In this document: in pieces, positions 24,367 through 33,596 of the stretch
Layout: every line of letters starts with the position of its first letter
Position numbering within the stretch: position 1 is the stretch's first letter
Source of the DNA: an uncultured Clostridia bacterium
GTDB lineage: Bacteria; Bacillota; Clostridia; Christensenellales; Aristaeellaceae
Reading direction: 5' to 3'
Length of the DNA stretch: 64,000 nt
Assembly: GCA_934667105.1 (NCBI GenBank)
Contig: CAKULG010000005.1
Location: 62,001-126,000 of the forward strand
Made by a program: the position numbers and the translations under genes
Notes under the pieces: generated by a model
Told to the model about the DNA's origin: nothing
The model's input: only the letters and a program-made list of their open reading frames with translations
Databases searched by the model: none

Positions 24367-25125
24367 TTATAATTCTTGCAGCCATTGGCGAAGGCAGGCC
24401 GCGTCGCGCTTTAGCTGCGCAGGGGCGTCTCCCTGCACGAATTCCAGCAGCAGCGCACGCTTGCCCGGCAGCGCCTGAAGGGCGCGCAGACAGGCGCGCC
24501 ATTTTTCCGCCCCGGCGGCCAGGGGCAGGCGCTCCGTGCCCAGCCAACTGAACACATGCACGTTGCGGATATAGGGCGCAACCGTTTCAATGCCCGCCAG
24601 GCATCCCGCCGTATCCATATCCACCGGGGGCTGCCAGAGGGTGCCCACGTTTTCCCGGTTCACGGCCTGGAGCAGCGAAAGGGCGGAGAAGGCGTCATCC
24701 GTCAGCGTGCCGCCGTGATATTCGAAGGCGATTTCCATGCCCGCCGCCTGGGCCAGGGCGGCCATGCGCTGGGCGTTTTCGGCGATTTCCGCCCGCTCCT
24801 GGGGCGTGGCCTGGCCGCTGCCCTGCCTGCCCGCCCACACGCGAATCAACGGTGCGCCAAGCGTCCGGGCGGTTTCCACCGTTTTTTCCAGCGCGCCTGC
24901 CGCGGCTTCCTCTTTGGTGAGGCGGCAATAGGAGCCGTAGCAGGCCACGGCCAGCCCCGCGTCCCGGGTCATGGCCCCCACTTGGCTGGCTCTATCCAGA
25001 TCGCCGCAGGGCACGTGTACGTCCCCACCCCATTCAATGGCCTCCAGGGCGCAATCCTGCGAAAGGGCAATAATTTCCCGGGGAGAGAGCCCCCGGAAGG
25101 AAATGGATACCAGGCCCGTTTTCAT
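24367..25125 (-). CDS. Sugar phosphate isomerase/epimerase-like TIM-barrel protein
   Basis: 252 aa, xylose isomerase-like TIM barrel (AP endonuclease family 2). Visible signatures: I-E-W-G-G-D-V-H near the start, A-C-Y-G-S-Y-C-R, I-R-V-W-A-G, I-A-F-E-Y-H-G-G-T-L-T-D (metal-ligand Glu and His) and a late L-L-L-E-F-V. Members isomerise or epimerise sugars or inositols with a divalent metal; the substrate cannot be told. It faces the GH42 gene convergently and has its own promoter. Start at the ATG after GGGAGGCTGCGCC. Confidence 0.82.
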   Translation of the reverse strand: MKTGLVSISFRGLSPREIIALSQDCALEAIEWGGDVHVPCGDLDRASQVGAMTRDAGLAVACYGSYCRLTKEEAAAGALEKTVETARTLGAPLIRVWAGRQGSGQATPQERAEIAENAQRMAALAQAAGMEIAFEYHGGTLTDDAFSALSLLQAVNRENVGTLWQPPVDMDTAGCLAGIETVAPYIRNVHVFSWLGTERLPLAAGAEKWRACLRALQALPGKRALLLEFVQGDAPAQLKRDAACLRQWLQEL

Positions 25126-25166
25126 GGCGCAGCCTCCCTTCAAGCGGTTTCATTTTTCCTGCGTCT

Positions 25167-25196
25167 ATTATACGGCATAGCGGCCCTTTTCGGCAA
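25167..25196 (-). promoter_or_regulatory. Promoter of the TIM-barrel gene
   Basis: Minus strand TTGCCG, 18-bp spacer, perfect TATAAT. Confidence 0.65.
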
Positions 25197-25222
25197 GGAA
25201 AATATGCGGCGGCGCAGGGGCA

Positions 25223-25251
25223 TTTACAAGGAGAGGCGGTTGGAGTATAAT
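25223..25251 (+). promoter_or_regulatory. Promoter of the dnaE operon
   Basis: TTTACA, 17-bp spacer, perfect TATAAT, 36 bp before the dnaE ATG. Confidence 0.8.
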
Positions 25252-25287
25252 CTAAAATGGTATATTTTAGGAAAGAAGGGCCCGCCC

Positions 25288-28200
25288 ATGGCGTTTACGC
25301 ATCTGCATCTGCACACGGAATACAGCCTGCTGGACGGCGCGTGCCGCATTAAGCGGCTGGTGAAGCGCCTGAAGACGTTGGGTATGGACTCCTGCGCCAT
25401 CACCGATCACGGGGTGCTCTACGGTGCGGTGGAATTTTACATCGCCTGCAAGGAGGAAAATATTCACCCCGTCATTGGGTGCGAGGTGTATGTCTGCCCG
25501 GATATGGAGGATAAGCGGGCGCTTTCCCGGGAATACAGCCATCTGATTTTGCTGTGCGAAAATGAAACGGGCTATCGCAACCTGATGGAGCTGGTGAGCG
25601 CGGGGTTCACAAGGGGCTTTTATTATAAGCCGCGAATTGATTACGCCCTGCTGCGGCAGCGCCACGAGGGGCTGATCGCCCTATCCGCCTGCCTGAGCGG
25701 CGATTTGCCCAAGCTGCTGCTGGACGAGCGCTATCAGGAGGCGGAGCGATACGTTGCGGATATGCGGGCGCTCTTCGGCGAGAACAATTTCTTTATCGAG
25801 CTGATGGATCACGGCATTCCGGAGGAAAAAATCGTACTGCCCCGGCTGATTGAAATGAGTCGGAAAACAGGCGCGCCCCTGGTGGTTACCAACGACTGCC
25901 ATTATGAGCGCCGGGAGGACGCGGACGCCCAGGAGGTGCTCATGTGCATCCAGACGGGCAAAACCCTGGAGGACGATCAGCGTATGCGCATGTCCACCAG
26001 CGAGTTGTATGTGAAATCCGAGGCGGAAATGCGCCAGCTGTTCCCCGATCAGCAGGAGGCGCTGGAGCGCACCCACGAAATCGCCCTGCGCTGCCAGGTG
26101 GATTTTGATTTTCACACCGTGCATCTGCCCCGTTACGACGTGCCCGCCGGGGAGACGGCCCAATCCATGCTGCGCCGCCTGTGCGAGGAGGGCCTGGCCG
26201 CGCGCTATGAAAAGGATGACGCCCAGGCCCGGGAACGCCTGGAATACGAGCTTTCCGTGATCGAGAAAATGGGCTATGTGGATTATTTTCTCATCGTGTG
26301 GGATTTTATCAAATACGCCAAGGATCACGGCATCATGGTGGGCCCCGGGCGGGGCAGCGGCGCGGGCAGCATCGTGGCCTATTGCCTGAATATCACCATG
26401 CTGGATCCTCTGAAATATCATTTGCTGTTCGAGCGCTTCCTGAACCCGGAGCGGGTGTCCATGCCGGATATCGACGTGGATTTCTGCTATGAGCGGCGGC
26501 AGGAGGTGATCGACTACGTGGCCCGCAAGTACGGCGCGGATCATGTGTGCCAGATCATCACCTTCGGCACCATGGCGGCCCGGGGCGTGCTGCGGGATGT
26601 GGGGCGCGTGCTGGGCTATCCTTACGCCGAGGTGGACCGTGTGGCCAAGGCGGTGCCCATGGCCCTGGATATGACGCTGGAAAAGGCCCTGAGCCAGAAC
26701 CCCGAATTGAAGGATATGTACACCGGGGAGGAGCGGGTGCGCCGCCTCATCGATACCGCCATGACGCTGGAGGGCATGCCCCGCCATGCCTCCACCCACG
26801 CCGCGGGCGTGCTGATTACCCGGGAGCCCGTCACCCACTATGTGCCCCTGCAGCGCAACGACGAGGTGATTACCACCCAGTATCCCATGGGGATTATTGA
26901 AAAGCTGGGCCTGCTGAAAATGGATTTTCTGGGCCTGCGCACCCTCACCGTCATTCGGGATACGCTGGATATGCTGACCGCCAGGGGAATTTTCCTCCAG
27001 GCGGAGGATATTCCCCTGGACGACGAGGCGGTGTACGATATGATCTGCGCCGGGGATACGGACGGCGTGTTCCAATTGGAAGGCGGGGGGATGCGCGCGT
27101 TCCTGACCAATATGCGCCCCCGGAATTTTGAGGATATTATCGCCGCCATTTCCCTTTATCGCCCCGGGCCCATGGAATCCATTCCCCGGTATATCCAGGG
27201 CAAGCAGCATCCCGAAACCGTGCGCTACGTTACCCCCCTGCTGGCCCCTATTCTGGACGTGACCTACGGCTGCATGGTGTATCAGGAGCAGGTGATGCAG
27301 ATCGTGCGCGATCTGGCGGGCTACTCCTACGGCCGCAGCGATTTGGTGCGCCGGGCCATGGCGAAAAAGAAAAAGGACGTGATGGCCCAGGAGCGTCAGA
27401 ACTTTGTCTACGGCTCGGAAAAGGAGCATATTCCCGGCGCGGTATCCCGGGGCGTATCGCCCCAGGCGGCGGAGCAAATTTTCGATGAAATGACCGCCTT
27501 CGCTTCCTACGCCTTCAATAAGCCCCATGCCGCCTGCTACGCGGTGGTGGCTCTTCGCACGGCCTATTTAAAGCGCCATTACCCCGCTGAATTCATGGCG
27601 GCGCTGATGAATTCCGTCACGGGCAACGCAGGGAAAATTGCCGCGTATATTTACGCCTGCCGCCAGAAAGGCATATCCATTCTGCCCCCTCGCATCAATT
27701 CCTCCGTGCGGAAATTCACCGTGGCGTCGGACGCCAAGAGCGCGCCCGGCATTCTGTTCGGCCTGGGCGGCGTGAAAAACGTGGGGGATAAGGCGGTGGA
27801 GGCCATCGTGCGGGAACGGAAAGATAACGGCCCCTTTTCCAGCCTGTTTGATTTCTGCCGCCGCGTGGCGGGAGAGGATGTGAACAAGCGGGCGGTGGAA
27901 AGCCTGATTAAGGCGGGCTGCTTCGACGGCCTGGGGGCCAACCGCCAGCAGTGCATGGCGGTGTATGAAAGCGCTATGGACGCTCAGACCAGCCAGCGGC
28001 GGCAGAATGTGACGGGCCAGGTTTCCTTCTTCGATCTGGGCCAGCCCGCCCAGGCCCTGGGCGACCAGGATACCTTCCCGCCTCTGCGGGAATACCCCCT
28101 CAAGGAGCTGCTGGCCCAGGAAAAGGAAATGACGGGGGTGTATTGCAGCGCTCATCCCCTGGATGAATACGCCCCGCTGCTGGATCGCCTGCCGGTGAAT

Positions 28201-28776
28201 ACCGCGTATCTGAGCGAACTTTCCGAGCAGCCCGATAAGGGCGCGGGGGAGGATGGGCGCAAGGTGAGCATGGGCGGCCTGATCGTGGAAACCCACGCTA
28301 AGGCCACCAAGAAGGGAGCCATGATGGGCTTTATCACCCTGGAGGATCAGACCGGGCAGATCGAATGCCTGCTGTTTCCCCGGGTGTACGAGCGGTGCAG
28401 CCGTTCGCTGCGCCAGGATGAGGCGGTGCTGGTGACGGGGCGGCTGTCCCTGCAGGAGGACGAGCCGGCCAAGCTGATTGTGGATCAGGTGGAGCCTCTG
28501 GCAGCGCCCCAGCCCCAAGATACGCGCACCGACGCTCAGCGGGCCCGGGACGCGAAAACGAAAATCTATCTGCGGATGAGCCGGGAGCAGATGGCCAAAA
28601 TGCAGGCGCTTTTGCCGCCATGCTACGGTCCCATCCCGCTGTATATTAATCTGCCCGCGGAGGGAATCACGCTGCTGGCTCCCCGCAAAATTTGGGCCGA
28701 GGAGCCGGAGACGGCCCTGGAAACGCTGAAAACGATGCTTCCCCAGGAGGATATAAAGGTGGTGCGTAAGGAATGA
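25288..28776 (+). CDS. dnaE: DNA polymerase III alpha subunit
   Basis: 1162 aa. Replicative polymerase of the DnaE type. N-terminal PHP domain (H-L-H-T-E-Y-S-L-L-D-G-A at 5-16 and I-T-D-H-G-V-L-Y-G), then the C-family polymerase core with P-D-I-D-V-D-F at 393-399 carrying the catalytic Asp residues, G-P-G-R-G-S-G-A-G-S just before it, and H-A-A-G-V near 510. The tandem HhH/finger region is followed by an OB-fold near 992-1060 (V-S-M-G-G-L-I-V). The ATG follows AGGAAAGAAGGGCCCGCCC; the frame upstream to 24556 is antisense to another gene. Its stop overlaps the next start (ATGA). Confidence 0.97.
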   Translation: MAFTHLHLHTEYSLLDGACRIKRLVKRLKTLGMDSCAITDHGVLYGAVEFYIACKEENIHPVIGCEVYVCPDMEDKRALSREYSHLILLCENETGYRNLMELVSAGFTRGFYYKPRIDYALLRQRHEGLIALSACLSGDLPKLLLDERYQEAERYVADMRALFGENNFFIELMDHGIPEEKIVLPRLIEMSRKTGAPLVVTNDCHYERREDADAQEVLMCIQTGKTLEDDQRMRMSTSELYVKSEAEMRQLFPDQQEALERTHEIALRCQVDFDFHTVHLPRYDVPAGETAQSMLRRLCEEGLAARYEKDDAQARERLEYELSVIEKMGYVDYFLIVWDFIKYAKDHGIMVGPGRGSGAGSIVAYCLNITMLDPLKYHLLFERFLNPERVSMPDIDVDFCYERRQEVIDYVARKYGADHVCQIITFGTMAARGVLRDVGRVLGYPYAEVDRVAKAVPMALDMTLEKALSQNPELKDMYTGEERVRRLIDTAMTLEGMPRHASTHAAGVLITREPVTHYVPLQRNDEVITTQYPMGIIEKLGLLKMDFLGLRTLTVIRDTLDMLTARGIFLQAEDIPLDDEAVYDMICAGDTDGVFQLEGGGMRAFLTNMRPRNFEDIIAAISLYRPGPMESIPRYIQGKQHPETVRYVTPLLAPILDVTYGCMVYQEQVMQIVRDLAGYSYGRSDLVRRAMAKKKKDVMAQERQNFVYGSEKEHIPGAVSRGVSPQAAEQIFDEMTAFASYAFNKPHAACYAVVALRTAYLKRHYPAEFMAALMNSVTGNAGKIAAYIYACRQKGISILPPRINSSVRKFTVASDAKSAPGILFGLGGVKNVGDKAVEAIVRERKDNGPFSSLFDFCRRVAGEDVNKRAVESLIKAGCFDGLGANRQQCMAVYESAMDAQTSQRRQNVTGQVSFFDLGQPAQALGDQDTFPPLREYPLKELLAQEKEMTGVYCSAHPLDEYAPLLDRLPVNTAYLSELSEQPDKGAGEDGRKVSMGGLIVETHAKATKKGAMMGFITLEDQTGQIECLLFPRVYERCSRSLRQDEAVLVTGRLSLQEDEPAKLIVDQVEPLAAPQPQDTRTDAQRARDAKTKIYLRMSREQMAKMQALLPPCYGPIPLYINLPAEGITLLAPRKIWAEEPETALETLKTMLPQEDIKVVRKE

Positions 28777-29150
28777 AGCCCATGATTTTAACCGTGCCCG
28801 CCCAGGCGGATTGGGCGCTGGTGGTGCGCATGGCCGCGGCGGGGGCCGGGGCGCTGTTCGATCTGCCGGTGGACGTGCTGGAGGATCTGCGCACGGCGCT
28901 GGACGAGAGCTTTGATCTGCTGCTGCATCAGGATTACTGCGCCGAAACCATCACGCTGTGCTGCGAGGCCCGCAGCGACGGGCTGCATGTATCCTTAACC
29001 GCCCAGGAGCGCACGGAGCAGCCCTGCCCCGACGCGGCGGACGCAGACATCGCGCAATTGATTATCGGCACGCTGGTGCGGGAGGTGAACCTGGAGCAGG
29101 ACGCTCAGGGGGTTCACTGCGTGCGGATGACGCTGCCCGCCCGGGGCTGA
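28773..29150 (+). CDS. RsbW/SpoIIAB-like ATP-binding protein, degenerate
   Basis: 125 aa, GHKL fold of the anti-sigma factor kind. Helix 1 region L-R-T-A-L-D-E-S-F-D-L-L-L corresponds to the N-box, with the Glu kept but the Mg-binding Asn replaced by Asp. The G1 (D-x-G-x-G) and G2 (G-x-G-L) glycines are missing: the matching stretches read A-Q-E-R-T-E-Q and D-I-A-Q-L-I-I-G-T-L. So ATP binding or kinase activity is doubtful. It lies directly before a SigF/SigG-like sigma gene (4 bp gap), which suggests it binds that sigma. No anti-anti-sigma (SpoIIAA-like) gene is next to it. Coupled to dnaE by ATGA. Confidence 0.72.
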   Translation: MKPMILTVPAQADWALVVRMAAAGAGALFDLPVDVLEDLRTALDESFDLLLHQDYCAETITLCCEARSDGLHVSLTAQERTEQPCPDAADADIAQLIIGTLVREVNLEQDAQGVHCVRMTLPARG

Positions 29151-29154
29151 AGCC

Positions 29155-29901
29155 ATGGACGCGGAGCGGATGCACGCGCTGGCGTGCCAATACGCGGCGG
29201 AGGGCGGCGAGGAAGCGCTGCACGCGGCGCTTTCGGCGGCGCTGCCCCTGTGCGCGCTGATCGCCCGGCGCTTTGCGGGCCGGGGCGTGGAATATGAGGA
29301 TTTATACCAGGTGGCCAGCATGGCCTGCGTAAGCGCGCTGCGGAAATTTGAGCCGGAGCGGGGCCTGAAATTCACCACCTTCGTCACCCCCACCGTCACG
29401 GGGGCGGTGCGCAATTATCTGCGGGATAAGGCGGAATTGATGCGCACGCCCCGGGGCGTGCGGGAGGAGGGGGCGCGGCTGGCCGCGGCCCGGGAGGCCT
29501 TTCTGCGGGCGCAGCGGCGGGAGCCCTCCCCCCGGGAGCTGGCGGAGCAGCTGGGCTGGGAGTTGGGGCGCGTGCTTAATGCGCTGGCGGCCCAGGCCTC
29601 GCGCCAGGTGGCCTCGCTGGAGCAAAAGGGCGAGGACGGCCTGTCCCTGGCCGAGCGCGCGCCCTTCTGGGAAGCGGGCTTTGAAAGGACGGAGCTGCGG
29701 GCCGATCTGCAAAAGGCGCTTACCGCCCTGACGGAAACGGAAAAGACGCTGCTGCGCCTGCGCTTTTCCCGGCAGATGAGCCAGCGGGACGCGGCGCAGG
29801 CCCTGGGCTTTTCCCAGATGCAGGTATCCCGGATGGAGCGCAGGATCCTGGCGGCCCTGCGGAGGGAGATGAACGATCATGAAAATTCAGCCCCGATTTA
29901 A
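29155..29901 (+). CDS. SigB/SigF/SigG-group RNA polymerase sigma factor
   Basis: 248 aa. Region 2 is of the SigF/SigG type (R-R-F-A-G-R-G-V-E-Y-E-D-L-Y-Q, K-F-E-P-E-R-G-L-K-F-T-T-F-V, then I/V-x-G-A-V-R-N-Y-L-R-D). Region 3 has R-R-E-P-S-P-R-E-L-A-E-Q-L-G, and region 4 ends with S-Q-R-D-A-A-Q-A-L-G-F-S-Q-M-Q-V-S-R-M-E. In this group the sigma is normally held by an RsbW/SpoIIAB partner, here the gene just upstream. It could be the forespore sigma or a stress sigma. The region 2.3 aromatic patch is less conserved than in true SigF. Overlaps the kinase gene by 23 bp. Confidence 0.82.
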   Translation: MDAERMHALACQYAAEGGEEALHAALSAALPLCALIARRFAGRGVEYEDLYQVASMACVSALRKFEPERGLKFTTFVTPTVTGAVRNYLRDKAELMRTPRGVREEGARLAAAREAFLRAQRREPSPRELAEQLGWELGRVLNALAAQASRQVASLEQKGEDGLSLAERAPFWEAGFERTELRADLQKALTALTETEKTLLRLRFSRQMSQRDAAQALGFSQMQVSRMERRILAALRREMNDHENSAPI

Positions 29902-30763
29902 CGTGCGTAAGGCCGCCTTTTACGCCGTGGTGATTAACGCGCTGCAAATTGTGGCCATGGCGGCGCTGGCGGTGTGCATTTTAATCGACGGGATGAACCG
30001 GGCGCTTCAGGGCGCGCTGGGGGATATTTTGGTGCTGGTGCTGGCGGCGGTGGTGATCTGGGGCGCAGCGGTGGATATCCGGGAGGCCCTGGCGGCGGGG
30101 CATATGACGGTGAAGCTGCGGGGCCTGGATGAAACCGTATCCCAGATGACCGATCTGAACCAGGCGCTTCGGGCCCAGCGCCACGATTTTCTGAACCATT
30201 TGCAGGTGGTGTACAGCCTGATTGAAATGGGCGAATATCAGGAGGCCGACCGCTATATCGAGCAGGTATACGGCGATATTCAGGCCGTGAGCCAGAGCAT
30301 GAAAACCGCCTGCGCCCCCGTGAACGCGCTGCTGCGGGCCAAGGGGGCCCAGGCCGGGCAGCGGGGCGTGCGGCTGGAGCTTGCGGTGCACGCCGCCTGG
30401 AAAACGCTGCCCCTTCCCGCCTGGGAAATGTGCCGGGTGCTTTCCAATCTTATCGATAACGCGCTGGACGCTTTGGCGGGCAGGCCGGACGCGCTGCTCA
30501 CCGTGGCGCTTTCAGAGGATGTGCGCGGCTTTTCCTTTCAGGTAAAGAACAACGGCCCCGCCATCCCCAAGGAGCAGCTTTCCAGCATTTTTGAGGCGGG
30601 CTTTTCCGGAAAGGGCGAGGGCCGGGGTATGGGCCTTTTTATCGCCCGCCAGACCCTCCGGGAGGCGGGGGGCGATTTGACGGTGCAGAGCGACGAAAAG
30701 GAAACCTGCTTCTCCGGCTTTGTGCCCCGCCCGCCGGTGGAATTGCCCGCCCGGCAGGAATAA
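29879..30763 (+). CDS. Membrane sensor histidine kinase with Spo0B-type H-box
   Basis: 294 aa. Two transmembrane helices (about 12-36 and 41-63) with almost no extracellular loop, then a dimerisation region with R-H-D-F-L-N-H-L-Q-V-V-Y-S-L (phosphoacceptor His), as in Spo0B/CitS/AgrC-type kinases. A GHKL ATPase follows with N-box N-L-I-D-N-A-L-D-A-L, G1 V-K-N-N-G-P-A-I-P and G2 G-R-G-M-G-L-F-I-A-R. No response regulator gene is adjacent. Its placement in the transcript of dnaE and a sigma factor is unusual and could link envelope state to the sigma or to the Spo0A-like protein at 21466. Confidence 0.82.
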   Translation: MKIQPRFNVRKAAFYAVVINALQIVAMAALAVCILIDGMNRALQGALGDILVLVLAAVVIWGAAVDIREALAAGHMTVKLRGLDETVSQMTDLNQALRAQRHDFLNHLQVVYSLIEMGEYQEADRYIEQVYGDIQAVSQSMKTACAPVNALLRAKGAQAGQRGVRLELAVHAAWKTLPLPAWEMCRVLSNLIDNALDALAGRPDALLTVALSEDVRGFSFQVKNNGPAIPKEQLSSIFEAGFSGKGEGRGMGLFIARQTLREAGGDLTVQSDEKETCFSGFVPRPPVELPARQE

Positions 30764-30838
30764 GGCGGGCCTTGCGCCTTTGCGCAGGCGAAAATTAACA
30801 AAATCGCCCCGTTTTCGCTATTCTTTCGCCCAAGGGGA

Positions 30839-30867
30839 TTTACGGGAACGACAAATTGTGCTATAAT
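30839..30867 (+). promoter_or_regulatory. Promoter of the CdaR-like/S41 operon
   Basis: TTTACG, 17-bp spacer, perfect TATAAT, 62 bp before the next start. Confidence 0.75.
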
Positions 30868-30929
30868 CAAACTCGGATTTTTATGGGCCTGCGGGAAGCC
30901 GCGGCTCTGCGCAAGGGAGGAACCGCCCC

Positions 30930-32000
30930 ATGGATAACCGGCTTTTGTTTCAGCTTCAGCAGGTGCTGACCCATTTAAATATGCCCATTTCATTGCTCAA
31001 TACCGAGGGGGACAGCCTCATTCCCAACGAGGATATCCGCTTCACCCTGCCGCCCCTGGCGGGGCAGGGAAACGCCGTTTTCCATGAGGGACGGCTTTTC
31101 CAGCATTGCGCCGCCACGCCGGAATGGGTGCTGATGGCCACCACGGAGGATACGCCCGCCGCCCGGGACGCTTTCAAGCTGTGCGACGCGATGATCGCAT
31201 CCGCCATCGCCGCCAGCGAGGCGGGAAACGACCTGAACAACGCCTATCAGCGCATTTTGCAAAATGAATTGTCCCTGGCGGAATTGGACGCCGTGGTGGA
31301 CGAGCATCATATCCCTGCCGATACCCCCCGCTGCGTGCTGCTGCTGCATATGGTGCAGGTGCAGCAGCGCACTGCCTTTGAAATCCTGGATGAGCTGCTG
31401 CCCCGCAGTCCCTCCGACGCGCTGGTTTCCATGGATAAGCACACCGCCGCGCTGCTGAAGGATACCACCGCCTTGGAGGATGAGGACGAGCTGCGCCAGT
31501 TTGCCTGCGCGGTGCAGGAAACGCTGCTGAGCGAAACCGCCCTGTCCGTTACGGTGGGCGTGGGCGAAATCGCCAAGGGCGTGGCAGAACTGCATTCCTC
31601 CTATCGTCAGGCCCGCCGGGCCATCGAAATCGGCCGGGTGTTCTCCCCGGAGCGTTCCATTCATGTGTATCGCTCCATGATGCTGGAGCGCTTCCTTTCC
31701 GATCTCTCTCCCGAAACGGCGGAGCATTATCACAACCTACTGTTCAACCGGGGCACCGCCCGTCTGTTCAGCGAGGAAATGCTATACACCATCGAAATGT
31801 TCTTCAAAAAAGATCTGAACCTTTCCGATACCGCCCGGCAGCTGTATATCCATCGCAATACGCTGGTTTACCGGCTGGATAAGGTGCAGCGGCAGGTGGG
31901 GCTGGATCTGCGGAAATTTGAGGACGCGGTAACCTTCAAAATGCTGCTTGAAATGCGCAAATGCGTCAATAATAAAACGAAAGCGAAAAAAGCGCGCTGA
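30930..32000 (+). CDS. CdaR/PucR-type transcriptional regulator
   Basis: 356 aa. The C-terminal 60 residues form the PucR-type helix-turn-helix: L-N-L-S-D-T-A-R-Q-L-Y-I-H-R-N-T-L-V-Y-R-L-D-K split across 297-319, the most conserved part of the family. The middle section resembles the GGDEF-like domain of CdaR proteins (V-G-V-G-E-I-A-K-G-V-A-E-L-H-S-S-Y-R-Q-A). The N-terminal 100 residues are a possible small ligand-sensing domain. No membrane segment. Start after AAGGGAGGAACCGCCCC. The protease gene follows after 21 bp, so it is probably co-transcribed. Confidence 0.88.
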   Translation: MDNRLLFQLQQVLTHLNMPISLLNTEGDSLIPNEDIRFTLPPLAGQGNAVFHEGRLFQHCAATPEWVLMATTEDTPAARDAFKLCDAMIASAIAASEAGNDLNNAYQRILQNELSLAELDAVVDEHHIPADTPRCVLLLHMVQVQQRTAFEILDELLPRSPSDALVSMDKHTAALLKDTTALEDEDELRQFACAVQETLLSETALSVTVGVGEIAKGVAELHSSYRQARRAIEIGRVFSPERSIHVYRSMMLERFLSDLSPETAEHYHNLLFNRGTARLFSEEMLYTIEMFFKKDLNLSDTARQLYIHRNTLVYRLDKVQRQVGLDLRKFEDAVTFKMLLEMRKCVNNKTKAKKAR

Positions 32001-32021
32001 GCGCTTCGGAAGGAGTCCCTT

Positions 32022-33230
32022 ATGAAAAAGCGTATTCTGGCTTTCGCCGCCGTGCTGGCGCTGGCGCTTGCCGTCGTTTGCTCGGGCCATGCAGCCGGGC
32101 TGTTTGATTTCCTGGGCAAGAACAAAACCGTTACCATCTCCCAGGAGGAATACGACCGGCTTTCCCGCTATGCCGAAATGGATGAAATCCTTCAGTATAT
32201 CGAGTATTGGTATTATGAGGAGCCCGATGTGGACGCGCTGATTGAAAACGCCACCCGAGGGCTGCTCTACGGCCTGGAGGATCCCTATTCCTTCTATTAT
32301 AATGAGCAGGAATGGAGCGATCTGTGGTCGGACGACGAAGGGGAATACGCAGGCGTAGGCCTGTATCTGCTGGGCAATTATCTGGATTATTCCGTCACCG
32401 TCACCCGGGTGTTCAAGGATACCCCCGCCCAGAAGGCGGGCATTCGCCGGGGCGATTTGCTGGTGCGGGTGGAGGATGTTGAGGTAAACGCCTACACCAT
32501 GAACGACGCGGTGAACATCATGCGCGGCGAAATCGGAGAGGAAGTGGAGATCGAGGTGCTGCGCGGCACGGAGTATATTACCTTCAAAATTCCCCGAGAC
32601 GTCGTCCATGTGAACCGCATCGAATACGCCATGCTGGAAAGCCAGGTGGGCTACATTGCGCTGTATGAATTCGCGGGGGAGAGCCAAAAGGAATTTTCCG
32701 CCGCGCTGGACGCGCTGCTCGCCCAGGGCGCAAAGTCGCTGGTGGTGGATTTGCGGGATAACGGCGGCGGCTGGGTGGACGCGGCCAAGGAAATCGGCGA
32801 TTTGTTCCTGGATGCGGGCATTCTGGCCTACAGCGAGGATCGCTACGGCTCCCGGGAAAATTATGAAACCACCGACGGCAAAACGGATATTCCCCTGGTT
32901 TTCCTGGTGAACGAGAATTCCGCCTCCGCCTCGGAGATTCTTTCCGGCGGGCTGAAGGATTTGGGCCGCGCCACGCTGGTGGGCGTGAATACCTTTGGCA
33001 AGGGCATCGTGCAAACGGTGATCGGCCTGGATGACAACAAGAAGGGCTTCCAGATGACCTTCGCCCAGTATTTCCTGCCCTCCGGGGCCAAGGTGCATAG
33101 GGTGGGCATTGCGCCGGATATCGTTTCCGAAATGCCGGAGGAATTGAAATCCGCCTATTTCGAAGTGGGCGATATGAGCGATCCTCAATTACAGGCCGCC
33201 TGGGAAGCCGCCAAGGCGCTGGCGCAGTAA
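32022..33230 (+). CDS. S41 carboxy-terminal processing peptidase (CtpA/CtpB-like)
   Basis: 402 aa with an N-terminal signal peptide or anchor (1-25). A PDZ domain (about 105-190: Y-A-G-V-G-L-Y, A-Q-K-A-G-I-R-R-G-D-L-L) is followed by the S41 protease core with V-V-D-L-R-D-N-G-G-G, N-E-N-S-A-S-A-S-E-I (Ser302 by spacing) and F-G-K-G-I-V-Q with general base Lys327. It cleaves C-terminal tails of exported proteins; in spore formers a relative (CtpB) acts in sigma-K activation. RBS GGAAGGAGTCCCTT. A hairpin terminator follows. Confidence 0.92.
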   Translation: MKKRILAFAAVLALALAVVCSGHAAGLFDFLGKNKTVTISQEEYDRLSRYAEMDEILQYIEYWYYEEPDVDALIENATRGLLYGLEDPYSFYYNEQEWSDLWSDDEGEYAGVGLYLLGNYLDYSVTVTRVFKDTPAQKAGIRRGDLLVRVEDVEVNAYTMNDAVNIMRGEIGEEVEIEVLRGTEYITFKIPRDVVHVNRIEYAMLESQVGYIALYEFAGESQKEFSAALDALLAQGAKSLVVDLRDNGGGWVDAAKEIGDLFLDAGILAYSEDRYGSRENYETTDGKTDIPLVFLVNENSASASEILSGGLKDLGRATLVGVNTFGKGIVQTVIGLDDNKKGFQMTFAQYFLPSGAKVHRVGIAPDIVSEMPEELKSAYFEVGDMSDPQLQAAWEAAKALAQ

Positions 33231-33245
33231 GGAACGAAATACGAT

Positions 33246-33297
33246 CGCGGGGGAGCCGTGCGGGGAAAAACCCAAAAACGGCTCCCCGCGCTTTTTT
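33246..33297 (+). terminator. Terminator after the S41 protease gene
   Basis: Stem GCGGGGGAGCCGT/ACGGCTCCCCGCGC followed by six T. Member of the dispersed palindrome family. The rest of the gap to 33596 has one promoter and nothing else I can recognise. Confidence 0.88.
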
Positions 33298-33465
33298 ATG
33301 AGGGCTGAAGGGGTATAGGCAGGGGAAGGCTGCCAATGACAAAAGCAATTCAAGCGCTCTGCCCGAACAAGGGCCGCCGCACGCTCGCCTCAAAAACAGG
33401 CCGTGGGGTATGCTTGTAACATTTGTAAAATGTGCAAATCTCGCCCCGCCTTCCAGCCCCTGGTG

Positions 33466-33494
33466 TTGACTTCTTTTATTGGCTATGCTATCAT
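33466..33494 (+). promoter_or_regulatory. Promoter of the repeat-protein gene
   Basis: TTGACT, 17-bp spacer, TATCAT. It lies about 100 bp before the ATG at 33597, leaving an untranslated leader of about 95 nt without clear structure. Confidence 0.7.
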
Positions 33495-33596
33495 AATCAG
33501 GAAAAGAGAGGGAATGAATAACGCTGAGAAAAGTGTCCTATCCATGACCTTCCTTTTTATCTCTTCCTGCACATTAAAAAATGGAGGATTCGAAAC

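Noticed and set aside
25681..27528. 615-codon open frame opposite dnaE
   Set aside because: Shadow of dnaE codon usage without RBS or recognisable sequence.
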